In this document: positions 1-8,978 of the stretch, piece by piece
How positions within the stretch are numbered: position 1 is the stretch's first letter
How the letters are laid out: each line of letters begins with the position of its first letter
Assembly: GCA_947470805.1 (NCBI GenBank)
Contig: CANIVU010000056.1
Span: forward strand, 1-53,437
From: Acidobacteriota bacterium
GTDB lineage: Bacteria > Acidobacteriota > Terriglobia > Bryobacterales > Bryobacteraceae
Length of the DNA stretch: 53,437 bases
Direction: 5' to 3'
Made by a program: the position numbers and the translations under genes
The notes under the pieces: model-generated
The model's database searches: none
The model's input: only the letters and a program-made list of their open reading frames with translations
Told to the model about the DNA's origin: nothing

Positions 1-62
<62 letters not shown>

Positions 63-110
63 ACTCGGGCGGTCAGTGACGACCAAGGAATAGGATAACA
101 CAGCTCGAAA

Positions 111-1943
111 TTATTCCGGTAGCCGGGCGGCTGCAATTTGCGCGATATCGAGAAGCTGAGGCGGTTTTTCGGACGCTGCGGCGAGCCCGTCGCGGAACAT
201 CGTGTTGCAGAACGGGCAGGCGGCAGCGACGATGTCGGCACCCGTGGCGACCAGTTCCTTGGCACGTTCGTGATTGACGCGGTTTCCCTTTTCCTCGCCG
301 AGGAAGGCCAGCCCGCCGCCGGCGCCGCAGCAGAAACTCCGTTCGCCGTGGCGCGGAGCTTCCACCAGATGGCCGGCTTGCGCGGCGACCTGCCGGGGTT
401 CGTCGTAGACGTCCTGGTAGCGGCCCAGGTAGCAGGGGTCGTGGTAGACGACGCGTTTGGTATCTGCCTTGCCGGTGACGGGGAGGCGGGCGAGGAGGGC
501 GCTGTGGTGTTCGATGGGGATGTTGGCGCCGAATTCCTTGTAGTCCTCGCCCAGGGTGCGGACGCAATGGGGGCAGGTGCTGAGAACCTTGTTTGCCTTC
601 TCGAGGGCGGTGATGTTCTGCTCCGCGAGCGTTTGGAACAGAAGATCGTTGCCGAGCCGGCGGGCCGAATCGCCCGAGCAGCGCTCCTTTTTCAACACGC
701 CGAAGGTGATGTTGTGGTGGCGGAGAACTTTGACGAGTGACGTGACGATCTCGCGGCCCTGCGGGTCGTAGCTGCCCATGCAACCCATCCAGAGGGCGTA
801 CTCCTGGGTGCCGTCGAAGAGAGGCAGTTCCAGTTTTTTGACGAACTTGTCCCGCTCGGAAGCGGAGAAGCCCATGGGGTTGCCGTAGCGTTCCAGGTTG
901 CGGAAGAGCTTGCCGCCGTGGTCGTCTTCCCAGGCGCCCGTGTTGACGGCGCCGCGGCGGAGGCCAATGATGATGGGGAGGTGCTCAATGCCAACGGGGC
1001 ACTGGTTTTCGCAGGCGCCGCAGGTGGTGCATTGGAATATGTCCTCCTGCGCGATGTGTTTGCCGAGGAGGTTTTCTTCGCCCTGCACGCCGAACTCGTT
1101 TAGGTGCGACCGCATTCCGAGGATGATCTCCTTGGGATTGAGCGCTTTGCCGGTGTTATTCGCCGGGCAGTGTTCTGTGCAGCGGCCGCATTCAACGCAG
1201 GAGAAGGCTTGTAGTGTGAGGAGTTGGGTGACGTCTTTGGTGGCGACGAGGCCGAAATCTTCGTCGCCGTCAAGCGGGGGGATGGCGCTGAATTTGCCGC
1301 GGGAAAGGAAGACGGTGATGGGGCTGAGGACCAGGTGGAGGTGCTTGGTGTGTGGGATGAGCGGGAGGAAAATCAGCAGTGCCGCGGTGTGGAGCCACCA
1401 GAGGATGTGATAGGCGAGTTCGGTGGGCTGCAGAACGTAGTCGACCAGGTAGGTCAGCATCAGGGTCAGGATGAGGAGGGCGATGAAGCCGCTCTCATAG
1501 CTGACCTTGCCGAGCCATTTGGGCCGTACGACCATTCGCCGAATGGCCAGGCCGCTGATGGAGAGCGCGACAGCGATGGCGAAGCATGCGGCCAGCAGCC
1601 CGTAGGCGGGCCCGAACCAGCCATCGTGCAGGGAGAAGAGAGGGAACCGGAGGCCGATGGCGAAGTGGTTAATCGTCACGACGCCGAACGCGCAGAAGCC
1701 CCAGAAGAGGAACGCATGGGCGATGCCAGGAAGGGGCCGTTCGCGGATGACCTTGGCCTGGCAGATGACTTCCCAGAACAGTTCCTTGAAGCGGGGTCCA
1801 AGTGGGGTGAGTGAGAAACCGGGGTCTTTACGGGCCGCCTTGATCAGCTTTGTGACGCGGTTCACCCGCTGCAAAAAGACAAAAAGGGCCGCCGCCAACA
1901 GGGGGGCAAAGATCAGGGTCTCGACAGGATGCAAGCGTTCCAT
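111..1943 (-). CDS. Membrane-bound (Fe-S) oxidoreductase, HdrC/HdrB-like fusion
   Basis: A 610-residue predicted integral membrane electron carrier. The first ~230 residues hold five or six hydrophobic segments resembling the nitrate-reductase gamma / HdrE type haem membrane domain. Two ferredoxin-type motifs follow near residues 248-260 (CVECGRCTEHCP) and ~303 (CTTCGACENQCP). The C-terminal half carries two CCG-type cysteine domains (GCMGS...RCSGD...CPHC and HDPCYLGR...FCCGAGGG...CPFC), as in HdrB/HdrD and GlpC. Family knowledge suggests electron transfer between a cytoplasmic donor such as electron-transfer flavoprotein and the quinone pool; no partner gene is adjacent. The ATG at 1943 is preferred, but an in-frame GTG at 1952 is possible. 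Confidence 0.85.
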   Translation of the reverse strand: MERLHPVETLIFAPLLAAALFVFLQRVNRVTKLIKAARKDPGFSLTPLGPRFKELFWEVICQAKVIRERPLPGIAHAFLFWGFCAFGVVTINHFAIGLRFPLFSLHDGWFGPAYGLLAACFAIAVALSISGLAIRRMVVRPKWLGKVSYESGFIALLILTLMLTYLVDYVLQPTELAYHILWWLHTAALLIFLPLIPHTKHLHLVLSPITVFLSRGKFSAIPPLDGDEDFGLVATKDVTQLLTLQAFSCVECGRCTEHCPANNTGKALNPKEIILGMRSHLNEFGVQGEENLLGKHIAQEDIFQCTTCGACENQCPVGIEHLPIIIGLRRGAVNTGAWEDDHGGKLFRNLERYGNPMGFSASERDKFVKKLELPLFDGTQEYALWMGCMGSYDPQGREIVTSLVKVLRHHNITFGVLKKERCSGDSARRLGNDLLFQTLAEQNITALEKANKVLSTCPHCVRTLGEDYKEFGANIPIEHHSALLARLPVTGKADTKRVVYHDPCYLGRYQDVYDEPRQVAAQAGHLVEAPRHGERSFCCGAGGGLAFLGEEKGNRVNHERAKELVATGADIVAAACPFCNTMFRDGLAAASEKPPQLLDIAQIAAARLPE

Positions 1944-1980
1944 CACTACCACGCTACACTAAGATTTTGGAGGAGCATTC

Positions 1981-2925
1981 GTGCAGTTTCTTGTTTCCGG
2001 TGCGGCTGGGTTTGTCCCGTCTCACCTGTGCGACCTGATTTTGAGTCAGGGGCACCGGGTGATTGGCGTGGACAACTTCCTTACGGGCAATGCCCGTAAT
2101 ATAGCCCACCTGGCCGGAAACGCGGATTTTCGATTTATTGAAGTCGATGTGTGTCAGGCTCTGCCGGATGTTGGGCCGGTAGATTGTGTGATTCACGCGG
2201 CATCCCCGGCGAGTCCAAAAGATTACTACGAATTTCCGATCGAGACGCTGGACGTGGGTTCGATCGGCAGCCGGAACCTGTTGGAATTGGCACGGGCGAA
2301 CGGGGCGCGTTATCTGGTGACGTCCACTTCGGAGTGCTACGGCGACCCGTTGGAGCATCCGCAGACGGAGACGTATTGGGGCAATGTGAACCCGGTGGGG
2401 CCGCGCTCCTGCTACGACGAGAGCAAGCGGTTTGCCGAGGCGATTACGATGGCGTACCACCGGAAGTACGGTGTACGCACGAATATTGCGCGGATTTTCA
2501 ACACGTATGGGCCACGGATGAAGCTGGACGATGGGCGCGTGGTACCCCAGTTCTTGGATCAGGCTCTGCGGGGCCGGCCGATGACGGTGTACGGGGATGG
2601 GTCGCAGACGCGCAGTTTTTGCTACGTTAGTGATCTGGTACGAGGCTTGTTTTTGTTGTCCCAGTCCGACGAACGGCTGCCGGTGAATATCGGCAATCCG
2701 GTGGAACGGACCATTCAGCAGTTTGCGGAAGTGATTCAAAAGTTGACCGGGACGATGTCCAAAATTGTTTTCGAGCCGTTGCCGCAGGATGATCCGAAGC
2801 GACGGCGACCCGATATTTCCAAGGCGAAGCGGGTATTGGGGTGGGAACCAACGGTTCCGCTCGAAGAAGGTTTGAAACCCACGATCGCCTATTTTCAATC
2901 TATTCAAACAGGTGCCATAGCATGA
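1981..2925 (+). CDS. NAD-dependent epimerase/dehydratase, UDP-glucuronate decarboxylase-like
   Basis: A 314-residue extended short-chain dehydrogenase. The N-terminal Rossmann motif is [10 protein letters not shown], and the catalytic region reads TSECYGDP followed by YDESKRF (YxxxK). The stretch NTYGPRM and the C-terminal [14 protein letters not shown] are typical of UDP-xylose synthase / dTDP-glucose dehydratase relatives. The likely role is making a nucleotide sugar for surface polysaccharide, with UDP-glucuronate decarboxylase the best guess from overall length and motifs. The GTG start is set by a strong GGAGGA about six bases upstream (1969-1974). Its stop overlaps the ATG of the next gene (ATGA). 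Confidence 0.85.
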   Translation: MQFLVSGAAGFVPSHLCDLILSQGHRVIGVDNFLTGNARNIAHLAGNADFRFIEVDVCQALPDVGPVDCVIHAASPASPKDYYEFPIETLDVGSIGSRNLLELARANGARYLVTSTSECYGDPLEHPQTETYWGNVNPVGPRSCYDESKRFAEAITMAYHRKYGVRTNIARIFNTYGPRMKLDDGRVVPQFLDQALRGRPMTVYGDGSQTRSFCYVSDLVRGLFLLSQSDERLPVNIGNPVERTIQQFAEVIQKLTGTMSKIVFEPLPQDDPKRRRPDISKAKRVLGWEPTVPLEEGLKPTIAYFQSIQTGAIA

Positions 2926-3512
2926 GACTTTTTTGCGCGTTTCTTTTCCTGACGGCCGGCTTTCTGTTCGCCGAAGACGTGAACCAGCCCGCGCCGGAAC
3001 TGGAAATTAAGATGGAAAACGGCCAGACGGTGAAACTGAGCCAGTACAAGGGCAAGCCGGTGGTGCTTGAGTTCTTTTCGACCGTCTGCCCGCACTGCCA
3101 GAAATCGGCGGAAGGCCTGGAGAAGGCTATGCGGGCGTATGCGGCGAAGGGTGTGCAGGTGATTGCCGTGACGACGGATGAGAACCAGCGCAAGGATTTT
3201 CCCGAGTTCCGGAAGAAGTACGGTGCTACCTATCCTATGGGTTCGATCGGGAGCCAGGAAGCCTACCGGTTCTTCGGGTTGTCGGTGATGCGGCCCTTCT
3301 ATGTGCCAACGTTTGCGTTCATCGACAAAGCCGGCGTGATCCGGGAACGCTTCATTGGCGGTTTGATGCCGAACAATCCAAGCGCGGGCCCGGCCGCCGA
3401 ATACGCTGAGTTGTCCAAGCACATCGACGGGCTGCTTAAAGCGGCGCCGGCGAAACCGGCTGCTGCTGCTCGTCCAGTTGGAACTCCGGCTGCAGTAGCG
3501 GCAAAGCACTAA
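2922..3512 (+). CDS. TlpA/ResA-like secreted thioredoxin-fold protein
   Basis: A 196-residue exported redoxin. A signal peptide ([17 protein letters not shown]) precedes a thioredoxin fold with active site CPHC at about residue 60, in the context [12 protein letters not shown]. This is expected to act in the periplasm as a thiol-disulfide oxidoreductase of the AhpC/TSA-Redoxin type. The ATG overlaps the stop of the nucleotide-sugar SDR, so translation is probably coupled. The last ~25 residues are an Ala/Pro-rich tail, and this is the part that overlaps the 3' end of the convergent MntR-like gene by 77 bases. Confidence 0.87.
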   Translation: MRLFCAFLFLTAGFLFAEDVNQPAPELEIKMENGQTVKLSQYKGKPVVLEFFSTVCPHCQKSAEGLEKAMRAYAAKGVQVIAVTTDENQRKDFPEFRKKYGATYPMGSIGSQEAYRFFGLSVMRPFYVPTFAFIDKAGVIRERFIGGLMPNNPSAGPAAEYAELSKHIDGLLKAAPAKPAAAARPVGTPAAVAAKH

Positions 3513-4155
3513 CCCACACTTTTTCCGCGGCGCCGCGTCCCAGTGGGACGTGGCGCCCGTTGTGTTTTAGCGTGATAGTTTGGTCGACGTTCCGGGCGAC
3601 CATTTCTACGAGGGCGCCGGGTTTAATCCCGAGGCCATCGAGATATTCCAGCAATCCTCGATCCCTCTCGAAGACGCTGACGACCGCTGCCTGTCTGCCC
3701 GGGGCGAGTTCGTGCAGCGCGACCAGACCGCGTTGCAGCCTATCCTCTTTTGATTCGAGTCCGAGGGCGAACCCATGAGGGCAGGTCTTGTCGTCGCCAA
3801 GCTTTTCGGCGAGTTTCGCCTCGAAATCGGCAGAGACGGCATGCTCCATCTGTTCGGCTTCGTCGTGGACCTTGTACCACTCCATGCCGAAGATCTCGGT
3901 GAGCATGCGCTCGATGAGATAGTGCCGGCGGATGAGCCGTTCGGCGATTTCACGCCCCGCGATTGTGAGGGAGATCCGGCCGTTGCGAGCGACTTCGATG
4001 AGTCCGTCGCGGCGGAGGCGGCGCGTCGCCATCGTGACCGCCGGCGCTGACACGTCCAGCCAGCGGGCCAGCGTAGCGGCGATGACGAGTTCGCCCTCGG
4101 CCTCAGCCTCGGCGATCGCCTTCACGTAGTTCTCCTTGGAGATGGTGATCCGCAC
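3436..4155 (-). CDS. DtxR/MntR-family metal-dependent transcriptional regulator
   Basis: A 239-residue three-domain regulator. Residues 1-65 form a winged helix with the recognition region VSAPAVTMATRRLRRDGLI. Residues ~70-150 form the iron-dependent repressor dimerisation domain with likely metal ligands (HYLIERML, HDEAEQMEH, CPHG). The C-terminal ~75 residues form an SH3-like FeoA domain (LGIKPGALVEMVAR). Family members repress Mn or Fe uptake genes when loaded with metal. No metal transporter lies next to it, so its targets are elsewhere or it is autoregulated. The start is GTG. The 3' end overlaps the convergent thioredoxin gene by 77 bases. Confidence 0.9.
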   Translation of the reverse strand: MRITISKENYVKAIAEAEAEGELVIAATLARWLDVSAPAVTMATRRLRRDGLIEVARNGRISLTIAGREIAERLIRRHYLIERMLTEIFGMEWYKVHDEAEQMEHAVSADFEAKLAEKLGDDKTCPHGFALGLESKEDRLQRGLVALHELAPGRQAAVVSVFERDRGLLEYLDGLGIKPGALVEMVARNVDQTITLKHNGRHVPLGRGAAEKVWVSALPLLQPEFQLDEQQQPVSPAPL

Positions 4156-4223
4156 GCAGTTTCAGTTTAGCGTGGTGGCGAAACGGAAGATTTCGCGGAC
4201 CTGCTATCGTGAAACAAAACCCT

Positions 4224-5840
4224 ATGCGAACCACGCTCTTTCTCCTCGCTTTTGGCGTTCTGGCATACCCGCAAGAAAAAGCCAACCTCTACGTTGTCCA
4301 TCAGATCAAACAAGAAGCCCTGGAAAACTCCAAGGTCATGGAGCACCTTTTCTGGCTGACCGACGTGAACGGTCACCGGTTGACCAACTCGCCCGGCTTT
4401 GACAAGGCCGCCAACTGGGTGAAAAAGAGTCTGAACGAAATGGGCGTCACCGATGTCCGTTTTGAGAAATGGGGCCCGTTTGGACGGGGCTGGACCTACT
4501 CCAATTTCTCAGTCCACTTGATTGAGCCTTCCTACTCACCGTTGATCGGCTATCCGAACGCCTGGACCGGGAGTACGCAGGGGCCGACGCAGGCCGAAGT
4601 GATCATGGCTCCGATCCGGACCGAAGCAGATTTTGAAAAGTGGAAAGGGAAGTTGAAGGGCAAACTTGTAATCATGGAGCCGGAGCGTGCTATTGGCGTG
4701 CACATGTTTGCGCGTGGGCGCCGGTACGCCGACGCCGATCTGGCGGCCGAGGCGATGGCGCAGGAACCGGGCGCGACCGGTGTGTTTGGGCTTGCCCCGG
4801 GCGGTCCCGGTGGACGGCAGATGCCGATGGGCCCCGATGGAAGACCGTTGAACATGGCCACTATGCGGGCTTTCCGCGGGAAGTTGCATCAGTTTTTATT
4901 GGACGAAGGTGTTGCCGGCGTCCTGATGCCTGGTTCGCGTGGTGAGGCAGGCACGGTTTTCGGCGGCACAGGAAGCACGCAGGATTTGAAAGCCCCGATT
5001 CCGCCGCCGATGATTTCATTGACGATCGAACACTACAACCGCATCGCGCGCCTGGTGGAGAAGAAGGTCCCGGTGAAGGTGCAGTTGGACGTGAAGACGG
5101 AGTTCTTCGACAAGGGCGTGGACACCTATAACGTGATCGCGGAGATCAAGGGCACCAAGCGGCCGGATGAAGTGGTGATGATCGGCGCGCATTTGGACTC
5201 CTGGCATGGCGCCACGGGCGCGACGGACAACGCGGCCGGGTGCGCGGTAGCGATCGAGGCGCTTCGGATTATCAAGGCGCTGAATTTGAAGACGGACCGG
5301 ACGATCCGGATTGCGCTTTGGAGCGGGGAAGAGCAGGGGCTGTACGGCAGCCGGGCTTATGTGAAGGAGCATTTCGGGGATCAGACGAACATGCAGTTGA
5401 AACCGGACCATGCGAAGTTGCAGGCCTATTTCAATCTGGACAATGGTGGCGGAAAGATTCGCGGCGTGTACTTGCAGGGCAACGACATGCTGCGGCCGAT
5501 CTTTGAAGCCTGGCTGGCGCCGTTCAAGGACTACGGGGCGACGACGCTGACGATCCGGAATACCGGGTCGACGGACCACGTGTCGTTCAACTCCCTGGGC
5601 TTGCCCGGGTTCCAGTTCATTCAGGATCCGCTGGAGTATTTCTCGACGACGCACCACTCCAACATGGACGTCTACGACTACGTTCCCAAGAGCGACTTGA
5701 TGCAGGCGTCGGCCATTCTGGCATCGTTCGTTTATCACGCCTCCACGCGTGATGAAATGCTGCCCCGGAAGCCGTTGCCGAAACCGACGCCGGATCGGTT
5801 CGGAGGAGGGGCGCCGAGTGCGACTGGGCCTACTAATTAG
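4224..5840 (+). CDS. M28-family zinc aminopeptidase, secreted
   Basis: A 538-residue exported metallopeptidase. A signal peptide (MRTTLFLLAFGVLAYPQ) is followed by a PA-type insert around residues 120-270 and then the M28 catalytic domain. The di-zinc ligands are visible in order: GAHLDSWHGATGATDN (His, Asp), SGEEQGLYGS (Glu-Glu), FNLDNGG (Asp) and THHSNMDVYD (His). Family role is release of N-terminal amino acids from peptides outside the cytoplasm, probably for protein scavenging. An in-frame GTG at 4209 would add five residues; neither start has a clear ribosome site. It overlaps the next gene by 23 bases. Confidence 0.9.
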   Translation: MRTTLFLLAFGVLAYPQEKANLYVVHQIKQEALENSKVMEHLFWLTDVNGHRLTNSPGFDKAANWVKKSLNEMGVTDVRFEKWGPFGRGWTYSNFSVHLIEPSYSPLIGYPNAWTGSTQGPTQAEVIMAPIRTEADFEKWKGKLKGKLVIMEPERAIGVHMFARGRRYADADLAAEAMAQEPGATGVFGLAPGGPGGRQMPMGPDGRPLNMATMRAFRGKLHQFLLDEGVAGVLMPGSRGEAGTVFGGTGSTQDLKAPIPPPMISLTIEHYNRIARLVEKKVPVKVQLDVKTEFFDKGVDTYNVIAEIKGTKRPDEVVMIGAHLDSWHGATGATDNAAGCAVAIEALRIIKALNLKTDRTIRIALWSGEEQGLYGSRAYVKEHFGDQTNMQLKPDHAKLQAYFNLDNGGGKIRGVYLQGNDMLRPIFEAWLAPFKDYGATTLTIRNTGSTDHVSFNSLGLPGFQFIQDPLEYFSTTHHSNMDVYDYVPKSDLMQASAILASFVYHASTRDEMLPRKPLPKPTPDRFGGGAPSATGPTN

Positions 5841-6639
5841 CTGTTTGGTGATGGCTCTGCCGGTGATGGCGGAGTTGAAAAAGGACATCGAGTTCGCGAA
5901 GCCCGGCGGGGCTTCGCTTCTCCTGAACGCCTATGTGCCGGAGGGGAAGGGCCCCTTCCCCACGGTGATCATCGTTCATGGCGGCGGCTGGGAGAACGGG
6001 ACGCGGACGTCCTATGTTCCGCCGCTGTTTGATCCGCTCTCGAATGCCGGGTTTGCCTGGTTTTCGATCGATTACCGGCTGGCGCCGATGCACCGTTTCC
6101 CGGCGCAGGCCGAGGATGTGGACGCGGCCATTCGCTGGGTGCGCAAGCACGCGCGCGAGTACAAAGTGGACACCAAGCGGATCGCGCTGATGGGCGAATC
6201 GGCAGGCGGGCACCTGGTGTCGTGGGCGGGTGTGCGCGGGAAGGGCGATAGGAAAGTCGCCGCCGTGGTTTCTTTCTACGGTGTGCATGACTTCAACGCC
6301 CGGTCCCGGACGATGGGCGAGATTGGCAAGAACGTCACGCAGTTGTTGGATTTGAAAGGCCCGGGGCCGGAGGCGGAAGAGAAGATGCGCCTGGCTTCGC
6401 CCATTACCTTCGTCCACAAAGGCATGCCGCCGTTTTTGATGATTCACGGGACTGCCGATAAGGCGGTGCCCTACGAACAGTCGCCCCAGATGTGCGCGAA
6501 GATGAAAGAAGCGGGTGTGCGCTGCGAAGTCTTCACAGTGGAAGGCGCGCCTCACGGGATTGGTCCGTGGGAGAAGAACCCGGCGTTTCAAAAGTACAAG
6601 GAGAAGATGGTCGAGTGGCTACGGCAGACGTTGAAATAG
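5818..6639 (+). CDS. Secreted alpha/beta hydrolase (esterase/lipase, BD-FAE/HSL type)
   Basis: A 273-residue esterase-like enzyme with a signal peptide (VRLGLLISCLVMALPVMA). The oxyanion-hole motif HGGGW is near residue 60, the nucleophile elbow GESAGG near 133, an acid residue in HGTADKAVP and the catalytic His in APHGIGPWE. The GTG at 5818 is chosen because a strong GGAGGAGGGG lies directly upstream (5802-5811) and gives a clean signal peptide; an in-frame ATG at 5749 lies well inside the preceding peptidase. The start overlaps the M28 gene, which implies a coupled operon. The substrate is unknown. Confidence 0.88.
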   Translation: MRLGLLISCLVMALPVMAELKKDIEFAKPGGASLLLNAYVPEGKGPFPTVIIVHGGGWENGTRTSYVPPLFDPLSNAGFAWFSIDYRLAPMHRFPAQAEDVDAAIRWVRKHAREYKVDTKRIALMGESAGGHLVSWAGVRGKGDRKVAAVVSFYGVHDFNARSRTMGEIGKNVTQLLDLKGPGPEAEEKMRLASPITFVHKGMPPFLMIHGTADKAVPYEQSPQMCAKMKEAGVRCEVFTVEGAPHGIGPWEKNPAFQKYKEKMVEWLRQTLK

Positions 6640-7844
6640 AGCAGTTATCCTCCACGCAGCAGGTGATGGAGCTCGAGAAGCAGTACGTGCTGCAAAACTA
6701 TGGGCGCTATCCGTTGGCGATCCGCCGGGGGAAGGGCACGTGGTTGTACGATTTCAACGGCAAACGGTACCTGGACCTGATCAGCGGGATCGGCGTGAAC
6801 GCGCTGGGCCATGCGCATCCGCGGTTGACGCGTGTGATCCGCGAACAGGCCGGATTGCTAATCCACTGCTCCAATCTGTACTTTCACGAGTACCAGGGCA
6901 AGCTGGCCGAGAAGCTTGCGAAGCATAGCGGGCTGCAGCGTACGTTCTTCTGCAACTCCGGCACCGAGGCGATGGAAGGCGCGATGAAGATGATTCGTTC
7001 CCACGGGAACGGCGTTTCGTCGAGCAAAATCGAGATCATTGCTCTTGAGAATTCGTTCCACGGCCGCAGCCTGGGGGCGTTGTCGATCACCGGGCAGCCG
7101 AAGTACCGGATGGATTTTGAACCGCTGCTGGCCGGGCCGCGATGGATTCAACCGAATGATATGGCGGCGTTGGAAGCCTCGGTGAACGACAATACAGCGG
7201 CAATCGTGTTGGAAGGCATTCAGGGCGAAGGCGGCATCTACCCGATGTACGCTGAGTTCCTCCGCAAAGCGCGCGAATTGGCCGACAAGCACAATGCATT
7301 GTTGGTGTTCGACGCGACGCAATGCGGCGTGGGCCGAACCGGGACGTGGTTCTCGCATCAGTTGATCGCGCCCGATGTGAATCCGGATGTGATGGTGACG
7401 GCGAAGCCGCTGGCATGTGGTCTGCCGCTCGGGGTGGTGATGTGCAATGAGCGCGCGGCGGCGTCGATCCGTCCGGGGATGCACGGCAGCACGTTTGGTG
7501 GCGGTGCGCTGGCGTGCCGGGCGGCGCTTGAGTTCATCGACATCATGGAAAACGGGCTGCTGGAGCAGGTGGGCCGCGTCGGTGAATACTTCCGCGCGGG
7601 GCTGCGCGATTTGGCCACGAAGCATTCCTTCATCAAGGAAGTCCGCGGCGCCGGGTTGATGATCGGCGTCGAACTCGACCGGCCTGGCAAGAACTACGTG
7701 ATGCGCGGTATCGAAGAAGGCCTTTTGTTCAACGCGACGCATGAAACCGTTCTGCGCTTCCTGCCTCCGTACATTTTGACGGAGAAGGAAGTGGACCGGG
7801 CGCTACGTACGTTGGGCAAGCTGTTCCGCGTCGTCAAAGTGTAA
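6615..7844 (+). CDS. Class III PLP aminotransferase, acetylornithine aminotransferase-like
   Basis: A 409-residue fold-type I aminotransferase similar to ArgD/GabT enzymes. The N-terminal region reads YVLQNYGRYPL, the phosphate-binding site NSGTEAMEGAMK, and the PLP lysine is in TAKPLACGLPLG. The usual D-E-x-Q sequence before the glycine-rich segment reads DATQ, so the conserved Glu is Ala. The GTG start at 6615 overlaps the esterase by 25 bases and has AAGGAGAAG upstream; the ATG at 6666 is an alternative. There are no arginine genes nearby, so the substrate is not certain. The stop lies just before the PerR promoter. Confidence 0.83.
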   Translation: MATADVEIEQLSSTQQVMELEKQYVLQNYGRYPLAIRRGKGTWLYDFNGKRYLDLISGIGVNALGHAHPRLTRVIREQAGLLIHCSNLYFHEYQGKLAEKLAKHSGLQRTFFCNSGTEAMEGAMKMIRSHGNGVSSSKIEIIALENSFHGRSLGALSITGQPKYRMDFEPLLAGPRWIQPNDMAALEASVNDNTAAIVLEGIQGEGGIYPMYAEFLRKARELADKHNALLVFDATQCGVGRTGTWFSHQLIAPDVNPDVMVTAKPLACGLPLGVVMCNERAAASIRPGMHGSTFGGGALACRAALEFIDIMENGLLEQVGRVGEYFRAGLRDLATKHSFIKEVRGAGLMIGVELDRPGKNYVMRGIEEGLLFNATHETVLRFLPPYILTEKEVDRALRTLGKLFRVVKV

Positions 7845-7845
7845 T

Positions 7846-7876
7846 TTGACGGATGAGAATAATTCTCATCTAATAA
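7846..7876 (+). promoter_or_regulatory. Promoter with Fur/PerR-type operator upstream of the peroxide module
   Basis: A 19-bp palindrome GATGAGAATAATTCTCATC (7852-7870) has two perfect nine-base arms around one central base. It occupies exactly the space between a -35-like TTGACG (7846-7851) and a -10-like TAATAA (7871-7876). Its 9-1-9 design and A/T-rich centre match the general form of Fur-family boxes. Because the Fur-family gene follows immediately, autoregulation of perR-ahpC is the simplest reading. Binding itself is inferred. Confidence 0.8.
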
Positions 7877-7916
7877 AAGCATGCATCCTGTGCGCGACGT
7901 CCGCATCCAAACCGGT

Positions 7917-8378
7917 ATGGACGTCGAGCACAAAATGCAGTGGTTCCGTAACCGCTGTGTCGAGGCCGGGCTTCCCTGCACCCACCAGCGTCAGGTTTTG
8001 TACCGGGCGTTGTTGGAGGCCGAGGATCACCCGAGTCCTGAGATGCTTTACGAACGGGTCAAGCGCGACATCCCCAGCGTTTCTCTGGGTACGGTGTATC
8101 GCAATATCAAGACTTTTCTCGACAACGGCCTCATTGGTGAGGTGAGCCTGCATCACGGCTCACTGCGCCTGGAGGCAAATAACGCGCCGCACCACCATCT
8201 GGTTTGCCGTTCGTGCCGGACGATGTTTGATCTGCCGGTGGAGCAGGTGGAAGATATCCGCCTGCGCCAGTCCCTGCCGAACGGTTTCCGGTTGGAGCGT
8301 TTTGTTGTCGAAGCCCACGGCCTTTGCGCCAACTGCGCCGCGCCGAAAGCGCGTCGCACTTTTTCAAAACACAGTTAG
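7917..8378 (+). CDS. perR: Fur-family regulator, PerR-like peroxide sensor
   Basis: A 153-residue Fur-family repressor. The winged helix includes TVYRNIKTFLDNGLI, and the structural zinc site is two Cys pairs (CRSC and CANC). Aligned by eye to Bacillus PerR, the regulatory-metal ligands are His (EDHPSPE), Glu in the usual Asp85 place, His/His in PHHHL, and Asp in MFDLP at the Asp104 place; that Asp is characteristic of PerR rather than Fur. The ATG at 7917 is preferred over 7881, because 7881 is only four bases past the -10 and probably untranscribed. The gene leads directly into ahpC. Confidence 0.85.
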   Translation: MDVEHKMQWFRNRCVEAGLPCTHQRQVLYRALLEAEDHPSPEMLYERVKRDIPSVSLGTVYRNIKTFLDNGLIGEVSLHHGSLRLEANNAPHHHLVCRSCRTMFDLPVEQVEDIRLRQSLPNGFRLERFVVEAHGLCANCAAPKARRTFSKHS

Positions 8379-8393
8379 GAGACAGCAATCATC

Positions 8394-8924
8394 ATGCTTG
8401 GAGTTGGAGATAAGTTCCCCGCCTTTTCCGTTATGGCCACGGTGAGCCTGGAAAAGGGTAAAGAGTTCGAGACGATCACGGACGCTAGCTATCCGGGCAA
8501 GTGGAAGGTTTACTTCTTCTGGCCGATGGATTTCACGTTCGTGTGCCCGACCGAAATTGCCGCCTTCGGCAAGTTGGCGAAAGACTTCGCCGACCGTGAC
8601 GCTCAGGTTCTGGGTGGCTCGACCGATTCGGAATTCGTGCACCTGGCGTGGCGCAACAACCACGACGATCTGCGCGGGTTGCCGATCCCGATGCTGGCCG
8701 ACAAGAAGCAGGAACTGGGCAAAACGCTCGACGTTCTGCACAAGGGCATTGGCATGTATCTCCGCGCCACCTACATCGTGGACCCGGAAGGCACCATTCG
8801 TTTTGTGAGCGTTAACGATCTGTCGGTGGGCCGGAATCCGCAGGAAGTTCTGCGCGTTCTGGACGCTCTGCAGACCGACGAACTCTGCCCCTGCAACTGG
8901 GAAAAGGGTCAGGCGACGCTGTAA
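8394..8924 (+). CDS. ahpC: Peroxiredoxin, alkyl hydroperoxide reductase subunit C
   Basis: A 176-residue 2-Cys peroxiredoxin. The peroxidatic cysteine sits in DFTFVCPTE and the resolving region is CPCNW near the C terminus. It reduces H2O2 and organic peroxides in the cytoplasm. It lies 15 bases after perR with GGAG upstream, and before ahpD, so the reducing partner is probably AhpD rather than the flavoprotein AhpF, which is absent here. Expression is presumably under the palindrome upstream of perR. Confidence 0.93.
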   Translation: MLGVGDKFPAFSVMATVSLEKGKEFETITDASYPGKWKVYFFWPMDFTFVCPTEIAAFGKLAKDFADRDAQVLGGSTDSEFVHLAWRNNHDDLRGLPIPMLADKKQELGKTLDVLHKGIGMYLRATYIVDPEGTIRFVSVNDLSVGRNPQEVLRVLDALQTDELCPCNWEKGQATL

Positions 8925-8938
8925 GTTTTCGCGAATCG

Positions 8939-8964
8939 AGGGCGGGCTTACCGGCCCGCCCTTT
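8939..8964 (+). terminator. GC-rich hairpin with short T run between ahpC and ahpD
   Basis: A nine-base stem AGGGCGGGC / GCCCGCCCT (8939-8947 and 8954-8962) with a six-base loop is followed by TTTCT. It could terminate or attenuate transcription after ahpC so that ahpD is made at a lower level. The T run is short, so it may instead be an mRNA-processing or stabilising hairpin. Confidence 0.6.
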
Positions 8965-8978
8965 CTACAGGAATCCTC

